From NCBI RefSeq assembly GCF_000316605.1, contig NC_019683.1, positions 4,696,036 through 4,760,035 on the forward strand: a stretch of 64,000 nt of DNA, read 5' to 3'. Of this stretch, positions 34,502 to 42,697 are shown piece by piece (position 1 is the stretch's first letter; each line of letters starts with the position of its first letter). The translations under genes and the position numbers were made by a program. The stretch is from [Leptolyngbya] sp. PCC 7376. Lineage in GTDB: Bacteria > Cyanobacteriota > Cyanobacteriia > Cyanobacteriales > MRBY01. The notes below the pieces were generated by a model, which was not told where the DNA came from, did not search any database, and was given only the letters and a program-made list of their open reading frames with translations.

Positions 34502-35098
34502 ATGTCAACTTTATTTCCTGCGATAATCTCCCCCAAAACACCAATGGCTTTAGTTCACACAATTTTGACTCTCCTGCTGGAGAACCCATCTAGTGGCTAC
34601 GACATCAGCAAACGCTTTGAGGATGGGATCAGTTGTTATTGGAATGCCAGCCAGCAGCAGATTTACCGTGAACTAACCAAGATGGATAAAGCAGGCTTAG
34701 TGGAACGGAAAGTGGTGCTACAGCAGGGTAAGCCAGACAAAAAAATTTATTCCATCACCGAAGAGGGGCATCAAAAAGTATTGGATTGGTGTTTGCAACC
34801 CACTGAACCAACCGTCATTCGCGAAGATTTGATGGTTAGGATTTTATTGACTCCACATGTCCCGAAGGAGCGAACTCTCGTGGAACTCCAGCGACGACGG
34901 CAGCTCCATATCGAGCAATTGGCATGTTATACAGAAAGTAAAAACTTCTATCTCGAACAAGGATACTTCTTTGAGGAAGAACCGACAAAATTAGATAAAT
35001 ATCGTTATTTGACTTTGTTACGGGGCATTCGTTTTGAAGAAAGTTGGGTAGCTTGGTGTAATGAAGTACTAGAAATTTTGCAGGCTGAAACAGACTAA
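34502..35098 (+). CDS. PadR family transcriptional regulator
   Basis: The 198-residue protein has an N-terminal winged helix (about 15-95; ALVHTILTLLLENPSSGYDI, then SQQQIYRELTKMDKAGLVER and KKIYSITEEGHQKV) and a C-terminal helical dimerisation domain, the PadR subfamily 2 layout. Such repressors release DNA on binding hydrophobic ligands and often control adjacent efflux pumps. It is divergent from the RND operon with paired palindromes between. The ATG at 34502 is preferred to the TTG at 34496; another ATG at 34544 would remove the N-terminal 14 residues. The predicted promoter leaves almost no 5' leader. Confidence 0.9.
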   Translation: MSTLFPAIISPKTPMALVHTILTLLLENPSSGYDISKRFEDGISCYWNASQQQIYRELTKMDKAGLVERKVVLQQGKPDKKIYSITEEGHQKVLDWCLQPTEPTVIREDLMVRILLTPHVPKERTLVELQRRRQLHIEQLACYTESKNFYLEQGYFFEEEPTKLDKYRYLTLLRGIRFEESWVAWCNEVLEILQAETD

Positions 35099-35109
35099 AG
35101 AGTCTCTAA

Positions 35110-36008
35110 GAGGATGTCTAAAAAGGCTATTGGGGAAAGAAAAAGTTAGAGATTTAGTCTGAAAGAGTACTCAAATCCCTAACCGAAAAAGATGCCTCTA
35201 TCCTATCCAACAGACCTTACCGATGAACAATGGTCTCTTATCGAAACCTTATTACCTCCAGCGAAATCCGGCGGTCGTCCTCGTTCTATTAATCTACGCT
35301 GTGTTCTCAATGCCATACTCTACGTTTTGAGGGGTGGTATCGCATGGCGGTTGTTGCCTCATGATTTTCCTAAGTGGCAAACGGTTTACCACTACTTTCG
35401 CCAATGGCGTAACGACGGCACTTGGCAAAGGATTAACCCTCAGCTTCATCAGTGGGAGAGAACGATGAGTCATGACCTCCCTCTTCTCCAAGCTATGGGG
35501 TGGTGGATTCTCAATCGGTGGATACCGCAACAATGATTCACCAAGATGTCGGTGTGGATGGCAACAAACGCATCAAAGGTCGTAAACGCCATGTGATGGT
35601 TGATAGCTTGGGCATCCCTCTAGCAGTGGTAGTCACCGCAGCTCATATCTCTGATATCAAAGGATTGCGATTCCTACTAGAGTGAGTTCAACATCTAGAT
35701 TTAAATTTAGAGCGCCTCTATTTGCTCTATGTCGATGGAGGCTATCATGGCGCGAATCTCGTGCGCTGGGTGATGAATAGCTTCGGTTGGATATTGGAGG
35801 TTGTGTTACGTCCAAAAGAACAAAAGAGTTTTACTCCTCTACCAAGGCGATGGGTTGTAGAAAGAACCTTTGGCTGGTTTTATTGGTGCAGGCGTTTGAG
35901 TCGTGATTATGAATGTTCAACCGAAAGTGCAGAAGCTTGGATTTACATTGCCTCTATGCTTCTACTATTAAGACGATTAGCCTGAAACCAGACTTTTCAG
36001 ACATTCTC
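35110..36008 (+). mobile_element. IS5-family (IS427-like) insertion sequence
   Basis: Imperfect terminal repeats GAGGATGTCTAAAAAG (35110) and, inverted, GAGAATGTCTGAAAAG (ending 36008) bound an 899-base element flanked by the triplet TAA on both sides (35107-35109 and 36009-36011). The element encodes a broken IS5-type transposase. A remnant of a second copy is at 9716-9864. Confidence 0.88.
35192..35985 (+). pseudogene. IS5-family transposase, frameshifted and with an in-frame stop
   Basis: The first part (35192-35536) begins MPLSYPTDLTDEQWSLIETL and holds LNAILYVLRGGIAWRLLPHD. The catalytic part continues in a different frame from about 35500 with MVDSQSVDTATM and GVDGNKRIKGRKRHVMVD, then meets TGA at 35683-35685. 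It resumes in that frame as LYVDGGYHGANLVRW and WVVERTFGWFYWCRRLSRDY. The frame change could be programmed, as in some IS427-group members, but the TGA is a lesion. The D, D and E catalytic regions are otherwise recognisable. Confidence 0.87.
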
Positions 36009-36037
36009 TAAGTAATGGCATTATCCAGCGACAGGGA

Positions 36038-36889
36038 ATGCAGTATGGCAGAGTCCTTACCCAGAGCACATCGCGAAAACTCGCTTTGTTGATTGGCATT
36101 AATGGATATCCTGGCGCAGATAAATTAGATGGTTGCGTTAATGATGTACAACTTCAGCAAGAGCTGCTGATTCATCGCTTTGGCTTTAACCCTAAAGATA
36201 TTTTGACGGTGACCGATGAAACCATTAATAAACCGACCAGAGAAAATATTCTCCGCGCCTTTGAAGAACATTTAATCAAGCAAGCGAAACCTGGTGATGT
36301 AGTCGTCTATCACTACTCAGGGCATGGCTCCAAAGTCCGAGCAGAAGACGAAAATAGCACCTTTGTGCCGCTCGATAGTCAATGGAAAAGTGGGCGTAGT
36401 GCAAAAGAAATCACCGTTGACGACATCATGGGGCACACCCTTTATTTGTTGATGTCCGCAATCCAAACAGAACATTTCACAGCAGTATTAGATTCCTGCT
36501 ATTCCGGTGGTGGCACTAGGGGCAACACAAAAATTCGATCTATTGAACGGGATCTCGAAGAAATGAATGTTTCACCTAGCCCGAAAGAATTGGCGTACCA
36601 AGATTATTGGCTCAATAAATTAGGGATGAGCCGCGAGGAATTTAAACGGGGATACGAAGAAACCGTCGCGAAGGGGATGGTTTTAGCCTCGGCTCAAGAA
36701 TATGAACTGGCGGCAGATGGCACCAATGTCGGTTATCCTGCTGGCGCATTTACCTATGCATTAACGCAATATTTGTGGCAGGCGACAGGCCGAGATCCAC
36801 TCTTTACGGTAATGCGAGGCGTGGGCTTAGGGACTAATCGTATCTCTAGCACGAAGCAACACCCACTTTATTATTTTATTATGATGTGA
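36038..36889 (+). pseudogene. Metacaspase (caspase family C14) fragment trapped between IS elements
   Basis: The 283-codon frame encodes a p20-like caspase domain: KLALLIGINGYPGADKLDGC, VVVYHYSGHGSKVRAEDE with the catalytic histidine (residue 96), and FTAVLDSCYSGGGTRG with the catalytic cysteine (residue 154). The start lacks the Tat- or Sec-type leader common in cyanobacterial members; the frame runs back open toward the IS5 element 29 bases upstream. At the 3' end the family resemblance stops after RISSTKQHP and the frame runs into IS982 sequence. I read it as a gene truncated at both ends, though the intact dyad means a short active protease cannot be excluded. Confidence 0.72.
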
Positions 36890-37148
36890 GGCTTCTAGCT
36901 AAGCCTCGTCGCAATATGAAGAATCACCTGATGCTTTGGCGTGACAAAGTTTTGGCCCGCAAGCGAGCTTTGATTGAGACAGTCATTGACCAACTGAAGA
37001 ATATTTCTCAGATTGAGCATTCCCGCCACCGCAGTCCTGCCAACTTTTGTGTCAATCTACTTTGCGGTCTCATTGCCTATTGTCATCAGCCCAATAAACC
37101 TTCTCTAAAACTTGATTAGAAGCTTCTTTTCCTATCCCGAACTCACGT
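36886..37148 (+). mobile_element. IS982-family 3' fragment
   Basis: The frame at 36886-37119 encodes the C-terminal 70 residues of an IS982 transposase ([41 protein letters not shown]), nearly the same as the copy in 10802-11498. A right-end inverted repeat CCTATCCCGAACTCACGT closes it at 37148. The left part of the element is absent, replaced by the metacaspase fragment. Confidence 0.85.
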
Positions 37149-37583
37149 TACTCAGGGAAAAAGAAGCATCATTCCCTTAAAGCTCAAATAGTTATTGCTT
37201 GGCAGTGGGCACAGATTATCTGTTGTGACTGTGAGAAAGGTAGCACCCATGACTTCAAACTACTCAAAAAGAGTAGAGTCCATTTTCAGCAGGGACAATT
37301 CTGCCTTGCCGACGCTGGATATCAAGGTCTACACAAACGGCATCAGTGGAGTCACACTCCTCAAAAAAAGCCTAGAGGAGGAGAGTTGACTGCGGAGCAG
37401 AAACAGGAAAATCAGCTCTTAGCAGCTCAAAGAATCATCATTGAGATGGTATTCAGAATGCTCAAAAGATTTCGTATATTATCCAGTCGATATCGTAACC
37501 GCCGTCGGAGATGGGGATTAAGACTTAATCTCATTGCGGGTCTCTACAATTTTGAATTGCCATAACCTTTTGCAAGAGGTCAA
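37149..37583 (+). mobile_element. 3' fragment of an IS5-superfamily element (DDE_Tnp_4 type)
   Basis: From TACTCAGGGAAAAAGAAGC the sequence parallels the catalytic half of the element at 52063-53999. The frame stays open to TAA at 37563-37565 and includes HDFKLLKKSR, CLADAGYQGLHKRH and RIIIEMVFRMLKRFRILSSR. The terminal repeat CCTTTTGCAAGAGGTCAA closes it at 37583, 61 bases before the next gene. The N-terminal half is missing, cut where the IS982 fragment ends, so the IS982 probably inserted into this element. Confidence 0.82.
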
Positions 37584-37644
37584 ATGCAAAGAGACCAGGA
37601 AAATTCCTTTACGATGTGGGGTGGGTCAATAACTCAGGATAGCC

Positions 37645-38844
37645 ATGCGCACAATTGCCGCCATCAACGAAAAAATTCTTACGAAACAGGCTGTGGTCTG
37701 GACTGTGGCAGAAGTAAAGGCAAAGGTCGCAGAGTGGGGAATCAAAAAAATTGCCGAAACGGTTGATGTCGTTACAACAGGGACTTTCGAGCCAATGGAA
37801 TCCTCGGGAGCAATGCTCAATCTTGGGCATACTGACCCACCGATCAAAATTCGAAAATGTTGGTTAGATGGTGTGCCAGCCTATCCTGGCCTCGGAGCTG
37901 TAGATATTTATCTTGGGGCAACGATGCCAGAAGATTTAAGTGAGCAGGAAATCAGCATCAACGAAAGTGGCGATCGCCTCATTCCGCAACGAGGGGGAGG
38001 TCATGTCATCGAATCCCTTATCGCTGGCAAACCTGTTCATCTACGGGCGATTGGTCAGGTGACAGACTGTTATCCTCGTAGCAGTTGGGACAACAACATC
38101 ACCAAGGATCAAATCAATCAGTTTTATTTGTTTAATCCTCGCAATCTCTACCAAAATTTCATTGTGGGCGTTAATGGTGGCGATCACACGCTACATACTT
38201 ATCTGGGGCCTTTACAACCGCGCCTCGGGAATGCTGTCTATGCCTGTTCCGGAGCTATTTCACCCTTATTAAATGATCCAGATTTAAATCTAATTGGTGT
38301 TGGCACAAAAATCTTTTTAGGAGGAGGAATCGGATACGTCGCTTGGGAAGGAACCCAACATTTTCCGCTCCAAAAACGGCTACCAAATGGCACGCCTCTA
38401 GGGCCAGCCGCCACGTTAGCTCTGATCGGCGACGCCAAACAAATGGATACTCGGTGGGTGCGGGGCTGTTATTTCACAAAATATGGGCCATCACTGATGT
38501 TAGGTGTGGGTGTGCCTTTGCCTGTGCTCAATGAAACGGTAATTGAAAAATGTGCGGTACAGGACAAAGAAGTAGTGGCACCAGTAATAGACTTTTCGAT
38601 TCCACGGCGAGTAAGGCCCACGTTTGGTTTGGTTAGCTATGGCCAACTGAAAACAGGGCATCTCACCATCGATGGCAGAACGGTCAAAGTTGCACCGGTG
38701 ACTAGCTTATATTTATCCGACCAAGTGGCAGTTACCCTTAAAGAATGGATTGAGGCAGGAGATTTTACTCTCACAGAACCTGTTGCCCCAATTACTGGCG
38801 ATCGCCCTTTCCTAAGTCAAGAGCAGTGGACCCCAACAATGTAG
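37645..38844 (+). CDS. Homocysteine biosynthesis protein (DUF39/HcyA family)
   Basis: The 399-residue protein matches the COG1900/DUF39 family: TVDVVTTGTFEPMESSGAML at the start, IKIRKCWLDGVPAYPGLGAV, VYACSGAISPLLNDPDLNLI with a conserved cysteine, and KIFLGGGIGYVAWEGTQHFP. In methanogens and sulfate reducers the family makes homocysteine from aspartate semialdehyde and sulfide. Its role in cyanobacteria is inferred from that. The ATG at 37645 has CAGGA about ten bases upstream. An IS end lies 61 bases before the start, so the native promoter may have been replaced. No signal peptide is present. Confidence 0.87.
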   Translation: MRTIAAINEKILTKQAVVWTVAEVKAKVAEWGIKKIAETVDVVTTGTFEPMESSGAMLNLGHTDPPIKIRKCWLDGVPAYPGLGAVDIYLGATMPEDLSEQEISINESGDRLIPQRGGGHVIESLIAGKPVHLRAIGQVTDCYPRSSWDNNITKDQINQFYLFNPRNLYQNFIVGVNGGDHTLHTYLGPLQPRLGNAVYACSGAISPLLNDPDLNLIGVGTKIFLGGGIGYVAWEGTQHFPLQKRLPNGTPLGPAATLALIGDAKQMDTRWVRGCYFTKYGPSLMLGVGVPLPVLNETVIEKCAVQDKEVVAPVIDFSIPRRVRPTFGLVSYGQLKTGHLTIDGRTVKVAPVTSLYLSDQVAVTLKEWIEAGDFTLTEPVAPITGDRPFLSQEQWTPTM

Positions 38845-39009
38845 TTATTCGACACTCGTTTTCAGGGCTGATCTGCCGAAATATTGAGATGTCTTATAGG
38901 AACAGTCAGTGATGCTATCCCTTGCGCTCCCAGAATTGAATCAGTATGATTTGATGAAGTTTTTTTGTCAACCCTGTGCCAAACCGGGAGAATTGGGTCA
39001 CGACGTATT

Positions 39010-40287
39010 ATGACTGACACAGCACCAGACACGGGTAGTAGTAGTGATCCGATTATTCAGACATTGCAGCGTGCTTACGCGGCTTCGTTTGAGCTAGAGC
39101 TACTCAAAGGCAGTGAACGCAATCGTGGTATTCAGGCGATCGCCGATGCCCTTGAGGCCCAAATCCCTGCCATCCTAGAGGCCAATACCCTCGACCTCGA
39201 AGCCAGCCGGGAAATGGCCGTTTCAGAATTAATTTTGAATTGGCTCAAACTCACACCAGAGCGACTGACCGAAACAGTAGAGCTTCTGCGACAACTAGTA
39301 GACCTCACCGATCCGCTCCAACGGGTGAGCAATGCCCCCTACCAACTCAGCAGCTATCAGAGCTATTACCAGAGGATGCCCCTCGGTGTGATTACGCTCA
39401 TTCATGAGGCCTTTCCAGAGTTGGGGGCGATCGCCGCCGGACTTTGCCTAAAAACAGGTAATAGCTTAGTGGTGCGCGGTTGTGGTGACGGCAGCAATTC
39501 CAATATTCTTATCACCCAAATTATGCAGATTGCCCTTGAGGAAGCGGGATTTCCAAAAGGCTGTATTGAGTTAGTTTCATCCGAGCAAGGTTGCACCATT
39601 CAAACGCTCGTCACGCAGGATCGCTACCTCAATTTAGTGATTCCCTATGGACGCCCTAGCTTAATTCAGCAAGTGGTACAACAAGCCACAGCTCCAGTTT
39701 TACGCACCACTATGGGGAATTGTTATCTTTATCTCTCTCCTACAGGTGACCCAGATTTAGCCCATTGGATTGTCGCAGATAGTCATCGCTATGAACCTGA
39801 TGCAGTCAACGCCATCGAAAAGATTTTGATTAGTCCCGACCAAAAATCTTCAACTTTGATTGGCCTTTTTAAGTCACTCCAAGACCAAGGATTTCGATTA
39901 AAGGGGGATAGTGAACTGGTTTCTGAATATCCCGAACACCTTGACCCCACCCGCGGTACAGAATGGCGTTCCTCATACCTTGACCGAGTTGTGGCTTTTC
40001 GGATGGTGGACGATCTCTCAGCGGCGATCGCCCTGATTAACCGCTCGTCTGGGGGCCATGCAGATTGCATTGTGACGGAATCCTACCAAGAGAGTCGGCA
40101 GTTTGCGACGGAGATTGATAGCGCTTTAGTCTACGTCAACTCTTCCCCCAGATTTTCGCGCCATCCGCAAGGCAGTGACTCCGTTTTTCTGGGCATGTCT
40201 AACCAAAAAGGCAACCATCGCGGTTTGATTGGTTTAGAAAGCTTTACGACGGTGAAGCAGGTTGTCCAAGGAGATGGCAGAATTTAA
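39010..40287 (+). CDS. Glutamate-5-semialdehyde dehydrogenase (ProA) paralogue
   Basis: The 425-residue protein follows the ProA aldehyde-dehydrogenase fold: MPLGVITLIHEAFPELGAIA, NSLVVRGCGDGSNSNILITQ, LVIPYGRPSLIQQVVQQATA and LNRSSGGHADCIV-like text near the end. Where canonical ProA has a segment ending in CNxxETLL that carries the catalytic cysteine, this protein reads PDAVNAIEKILI, so the cysteine is valine. It may be a non-catalytic or changed paralogue of the true proline-pathway enzyme. The ATG at 39010 is preferred to the TTG at 38965. The amidase gene follows after 36 bases and may be cotranscribed. Confidence 0.85.
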   Translation: MTDTAPDTGSSSDPIIQTLQRAYAASFELELLKGSERNRGIQAIADALEAQIPAILEANTLDLEASREMAVSELILNWLKLTPERLTETVELLRQLVDLTDPLQRVSNAPYQLSSYQSYYQRMPLGVITLIHEAFPELGAIAAGLCLKTGNSLVVRGCGDGSNSNILITQIMQIALEEAGFPKGCIELVSSEQGCTIQTLVTQDRYLNLVIPYGRPSLIQQVVQQATAPVLRTTMGNCYLYLSPTGDPDLAHWIVADSHRYEPDAVNAIEKILISPDQKSSTLIGLFKSLQDQGFRLKGDSELVSEYPEHLDPTRGTEWRSSYLDRVVAFRMVDDLSAAIALINRSSGGHADCIVTESYQESRQFATEIDSALVYVNSSPRFSRHPQGSDSVFLGMSNQKGNHRGLIGLESFTTVKQVVQGDGRI

Positions 40288-40323
40288 GCGATCGCCTTTT
40301 TGTTTTTGGGAGTAAAGTCGCCC

Positions 40324-42090
40324 GTGTTTAAGCCTGTCACGCTGGGTTTTGTTGCAAGTTTATCCTTAAGCTCGCCTCTTCTCGCCCAAAATATTCGCAC
40401 GAGCGATCGCCTCCACCTCAGCTATCCGCCCGCCACCCATCAAACTACTGCCGAACAAATCTTTTTTATTGGCTCCGCTCCTAGCAACGGCACAGTGACA
40501 ATTAATGGGCAAAGCATCAACCGTAGTAACCTCGGACATTTTGCCCCTAGTTTGCCGCTACAAGTCGGCACCAATGAATTTACGATAGAGTTCCGCAACG
40601 CATCGGGCCAAACGACCCAACTACGCCGCACCATTACCCGCAAAGCGAGTACTCCTCCAGTTTCTAATAGCCTTAAAAATCTCTATCCTGCCGTTAATAT
40701 TGCTCGCCAACCAGATGAGCTAATTTGCTTTCAAGCCCAGGCTCCTGCTGAAGCGCAGGTCAGTATCTCCCTCGCTAACCAAACAGTCTCACTTCAGCCA
40801 CAGGACTCAGTGAGTTTGCCACCAAATTCTGCTGTATTGACCCTCACCAATGATGCTTTAGTTACGGGTTTTTCGGGGCAACATAAGGGTTGTGTCGCTT
40901 TTGAAAAAATCGGAAACCTCGGCAAGGCGACCTACACCATGACCCTCAATGGCGTCACAACAAGCGCGACAAGTGAAGGTGGTGTCGAAATTCTCAATAC
41001 TCAAGCTCCTGAGGCGATCGCCGTAACATCATTAGCTGGGGTTGCACGGACGGGAGCCAGCACGAATTTTTCGCGATTAACACCTTTACCTCAGGGCACC
41101 CAAGCCAGCGTCACCGGAAAAGAAGGCGCATGGTTACGTTTGGACTATGGCGCTTGGATTAAAGCAGCTGAAACAACCACCCTATCGACGACAGTGCCGC
41201 CACGCTCCCTGATTCGTAGTGTACGATCGCAAACCTTTGCGGATCGAACCGACGTAATTTTCCCATTGCAAACGCTAGTCCCAGTAACTGTGCAGCAAAA
41301 TGACGACACCTTTAGCTTGATTCTGCACAATACCGTCGCCCAAACAGACACCATTTATCTCTCCCAAAGCCCTGTAATTCGTCGCCTCGACTGGCATCCT
41401 GTCGATACGGACACAATTCGCTATGATTTTCGCCTCAAGCAAAGTCAGCAATGGGGTTACGAACTGCGATATGAAGGCACCAATTTAATTCTGTCCCTTA
41501 GACATCCTCCCAAACTCAGCGCTAATTCCCTCACTGGGGCAACGATTCTGCTCGATCCGGGGCATGGTGGTAATGAATCTGGCGCAGCGGGTTCGACGGG
41601 CTACCCAGAAAAAGCGGTTAATTTAGTGATTTCTCAAAAAATTCAAGCGGCTCTAGAGGCAAAGGGAGCAACGGTTAATCTTACGCGTACCACTGATATC
41701 GATGTGTCTTTAGGCGATCGCCAAAAAGCCATTCGTGAGCAAAAACCAACCCTAGCTCTATCTGTCCATTACAATGCCCTTCCCGATGCAGGGGACGCAG
41801 AAAACACGGCAGGTATTGGCATGTTTTGGTATAACGCCCATGCCCATGATTTGGCGCAATTTCTCCATGACGAGTTAGTCCAAAACTTAAATCGCCCTTC
41901 CTACGGTGTGTTTTGGAATAATTTGGCATTAACTCGACCCCATGAAGCACCCAGTGTCTTGCTCGAATTGGGATTTATGATTAATCCCACTGAGTTTGAA
42001 TGGATTACCGATCCCCAAGCGCAAGATCAACTCGCTCAGGCGATCGCCACAGCTATTGAAGTGTGGTTACAGCAAAAAACAGAATTTTGA
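40324..42090 (+). CDS. N-acetylmuramoyl-L-alanine amidase (Amidase_3)
   Basis: The roughly 588-residue precursor has a signal peptide (MFKPVTLGFVASLSLSSPLLAQ), a long beta-rich region with SH3-like and AMIN-like character (about 25-395), and a C-terminal zinc amidase domain (about 405-588). The catalytic and metal residues are visible in ILLDPGHGGNESGA, YPEKAVNLVIS, LALSVHYNAL and SVLLELGFMINPTE. It should cleave stem peptides from peptidoglycan in the periplasm, as in cell separation and cyanobacterial septal pores. The GTG at 40324 has GGGAG 11 bases upstream; TTG codons at 40300 and 40306 are alternatives. Confidence 0.9.
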   Translation: MFKPVTLGFVASLSLSSPLLAQNIRTSDRLHLSYPPATHQTTAEQIFFIGSAPSNGTVTINGQSINRSNLGHFAPSLPLQVGTNEFTIEFRNASGQTTQLRRTITRKASTPPVSNSLKNLYPAVNIARQPDELICFQAQAPAEAQVSISLANQTVSLQPQDSVSLPPNSAVLTLTNDALVTGFSGQHKGCVAFEKIGNLGKATYTMTLNGVTTSATSEGGVEILNTQAPEAIAVTSLAGVARTGASTNFSRLTPLPQGTQASVTGKEGAWLRLDYGAWIKAAETTTLSTTVPPRSLIRSVRSQTFADRTDVIFPLQTLVPVTVQQNDDTFSLILHNTVAQTDTIYLSQSPVIRRLDWHPVDTDTIRYDFRLKQSQQWGYELRYEGTNLILSLRHPPKLSANSLTGATILLDPGHGGNESGAAGSTGYPEKAVNLVISQKIQAALEAKGATVNLTRTTDIDVSLGDRQKAIREQKPTLALSVHYNALPDAGDAENTAGIGMFWYNAHAHDLAQFLHDELVQNLNRPSYGVFWNNLALTRPHEAPSVLLELGFMINPTEFEWITDPQAQDQLAQAIATAIEVWLQQKTEF

Positions 42091-42146
42091 AATTGGGTAT
42101 TTCCTTTTGAAGCTAAGCATTTCTAGTCGTTGAATAATTCCTTAAG

Positions 42147-42677
42147 ATGAAAACTAAAGTATCAGAAAAAATCAGTCCAACTCTCATTCAACAAATCCTT
42201 ATTCCATATGAATCAAAGAATACAGCCTATCTTAAAGCCGCTAATATTATTTCTAGGAGCTCTGATTTAGATCAAGATCAAACAAAAGGTAGCAATGATT
42301 ATGTAATTCAAGGGGATTTTGAGATTACTGAGTCTTGTTATATCGATGACACTGGTCATTTCAACGCTGTTGAATTTAATATTTGCTATAACCAAATTTT
42401 TTATGTCGCCATAGCTAATGCCTGTTTCGATCAATCGTTTCAGTATTTACGAGACATGACATTAGAAGAATTTTATAAAAAACAGCTTCCTAACATTTAT
42501 ATTACCCGTCTTGAAAGCCACTATAAAAAGACAATTTCTCCAAAAAATTTTGAAGGCATCTTAAGTATAAAAAAAGCCAGAAAAATCAGAGATGTTATTT
42601 TTTTTAGAACACAAATAGATTTCACAGATCATAACGAAGGATTAGCTTACGGAGAAGTAGATGTTGTGATCACCTAA
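42147..42677 (+). CDS. FcoT-like thioesterase family protein
   Basis: The 176-residue protein resembles the FcoT hot-dog thioesterase family, best seen in CYIDDTGHFNAVEFNICYNQ, which carries the conserved asparagine and the buried helix. Related enzymes act on acyl-CoA or acyl-ACP in lipid and lipopeptide biosynthesis. The assignment is from motif resemblance. The gene is noticeably richer in A and T than its neighbours (for example lysine almost always AAA), which suggests acquisition by transfer. It stands alone between the amidase and the convergent TolC-family gene, with no polyketide or acyl-ligase gene near. Confidence 0.6.
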   Translation: MKTKVSEKISPTLIQQILIPYESKNTAYLKAANIISRSSDLDQDQTKGSNDYVIQGDFEITESCYIDDTGHFNAVEFNICYNQIFYVAIANACFDQSFQYLRDMTLEEFYKKQLPNIYITRLESHYKKTISPKNFEGILSIKKARKIRDVIFFRTQIDFTDHNEGLAYGEVDVVIT

Positions 42678-42697
42678 GTACTAAAACTCTTGTGATT

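Noticed and set aside
35192-37148. A defence or toxin island around the metacaspase
   Set aside because: All neighbours are IS sequence, and no sensor, nuclease or toxin-antitoxin gene is present. IS-driven debris is the simpler reading.
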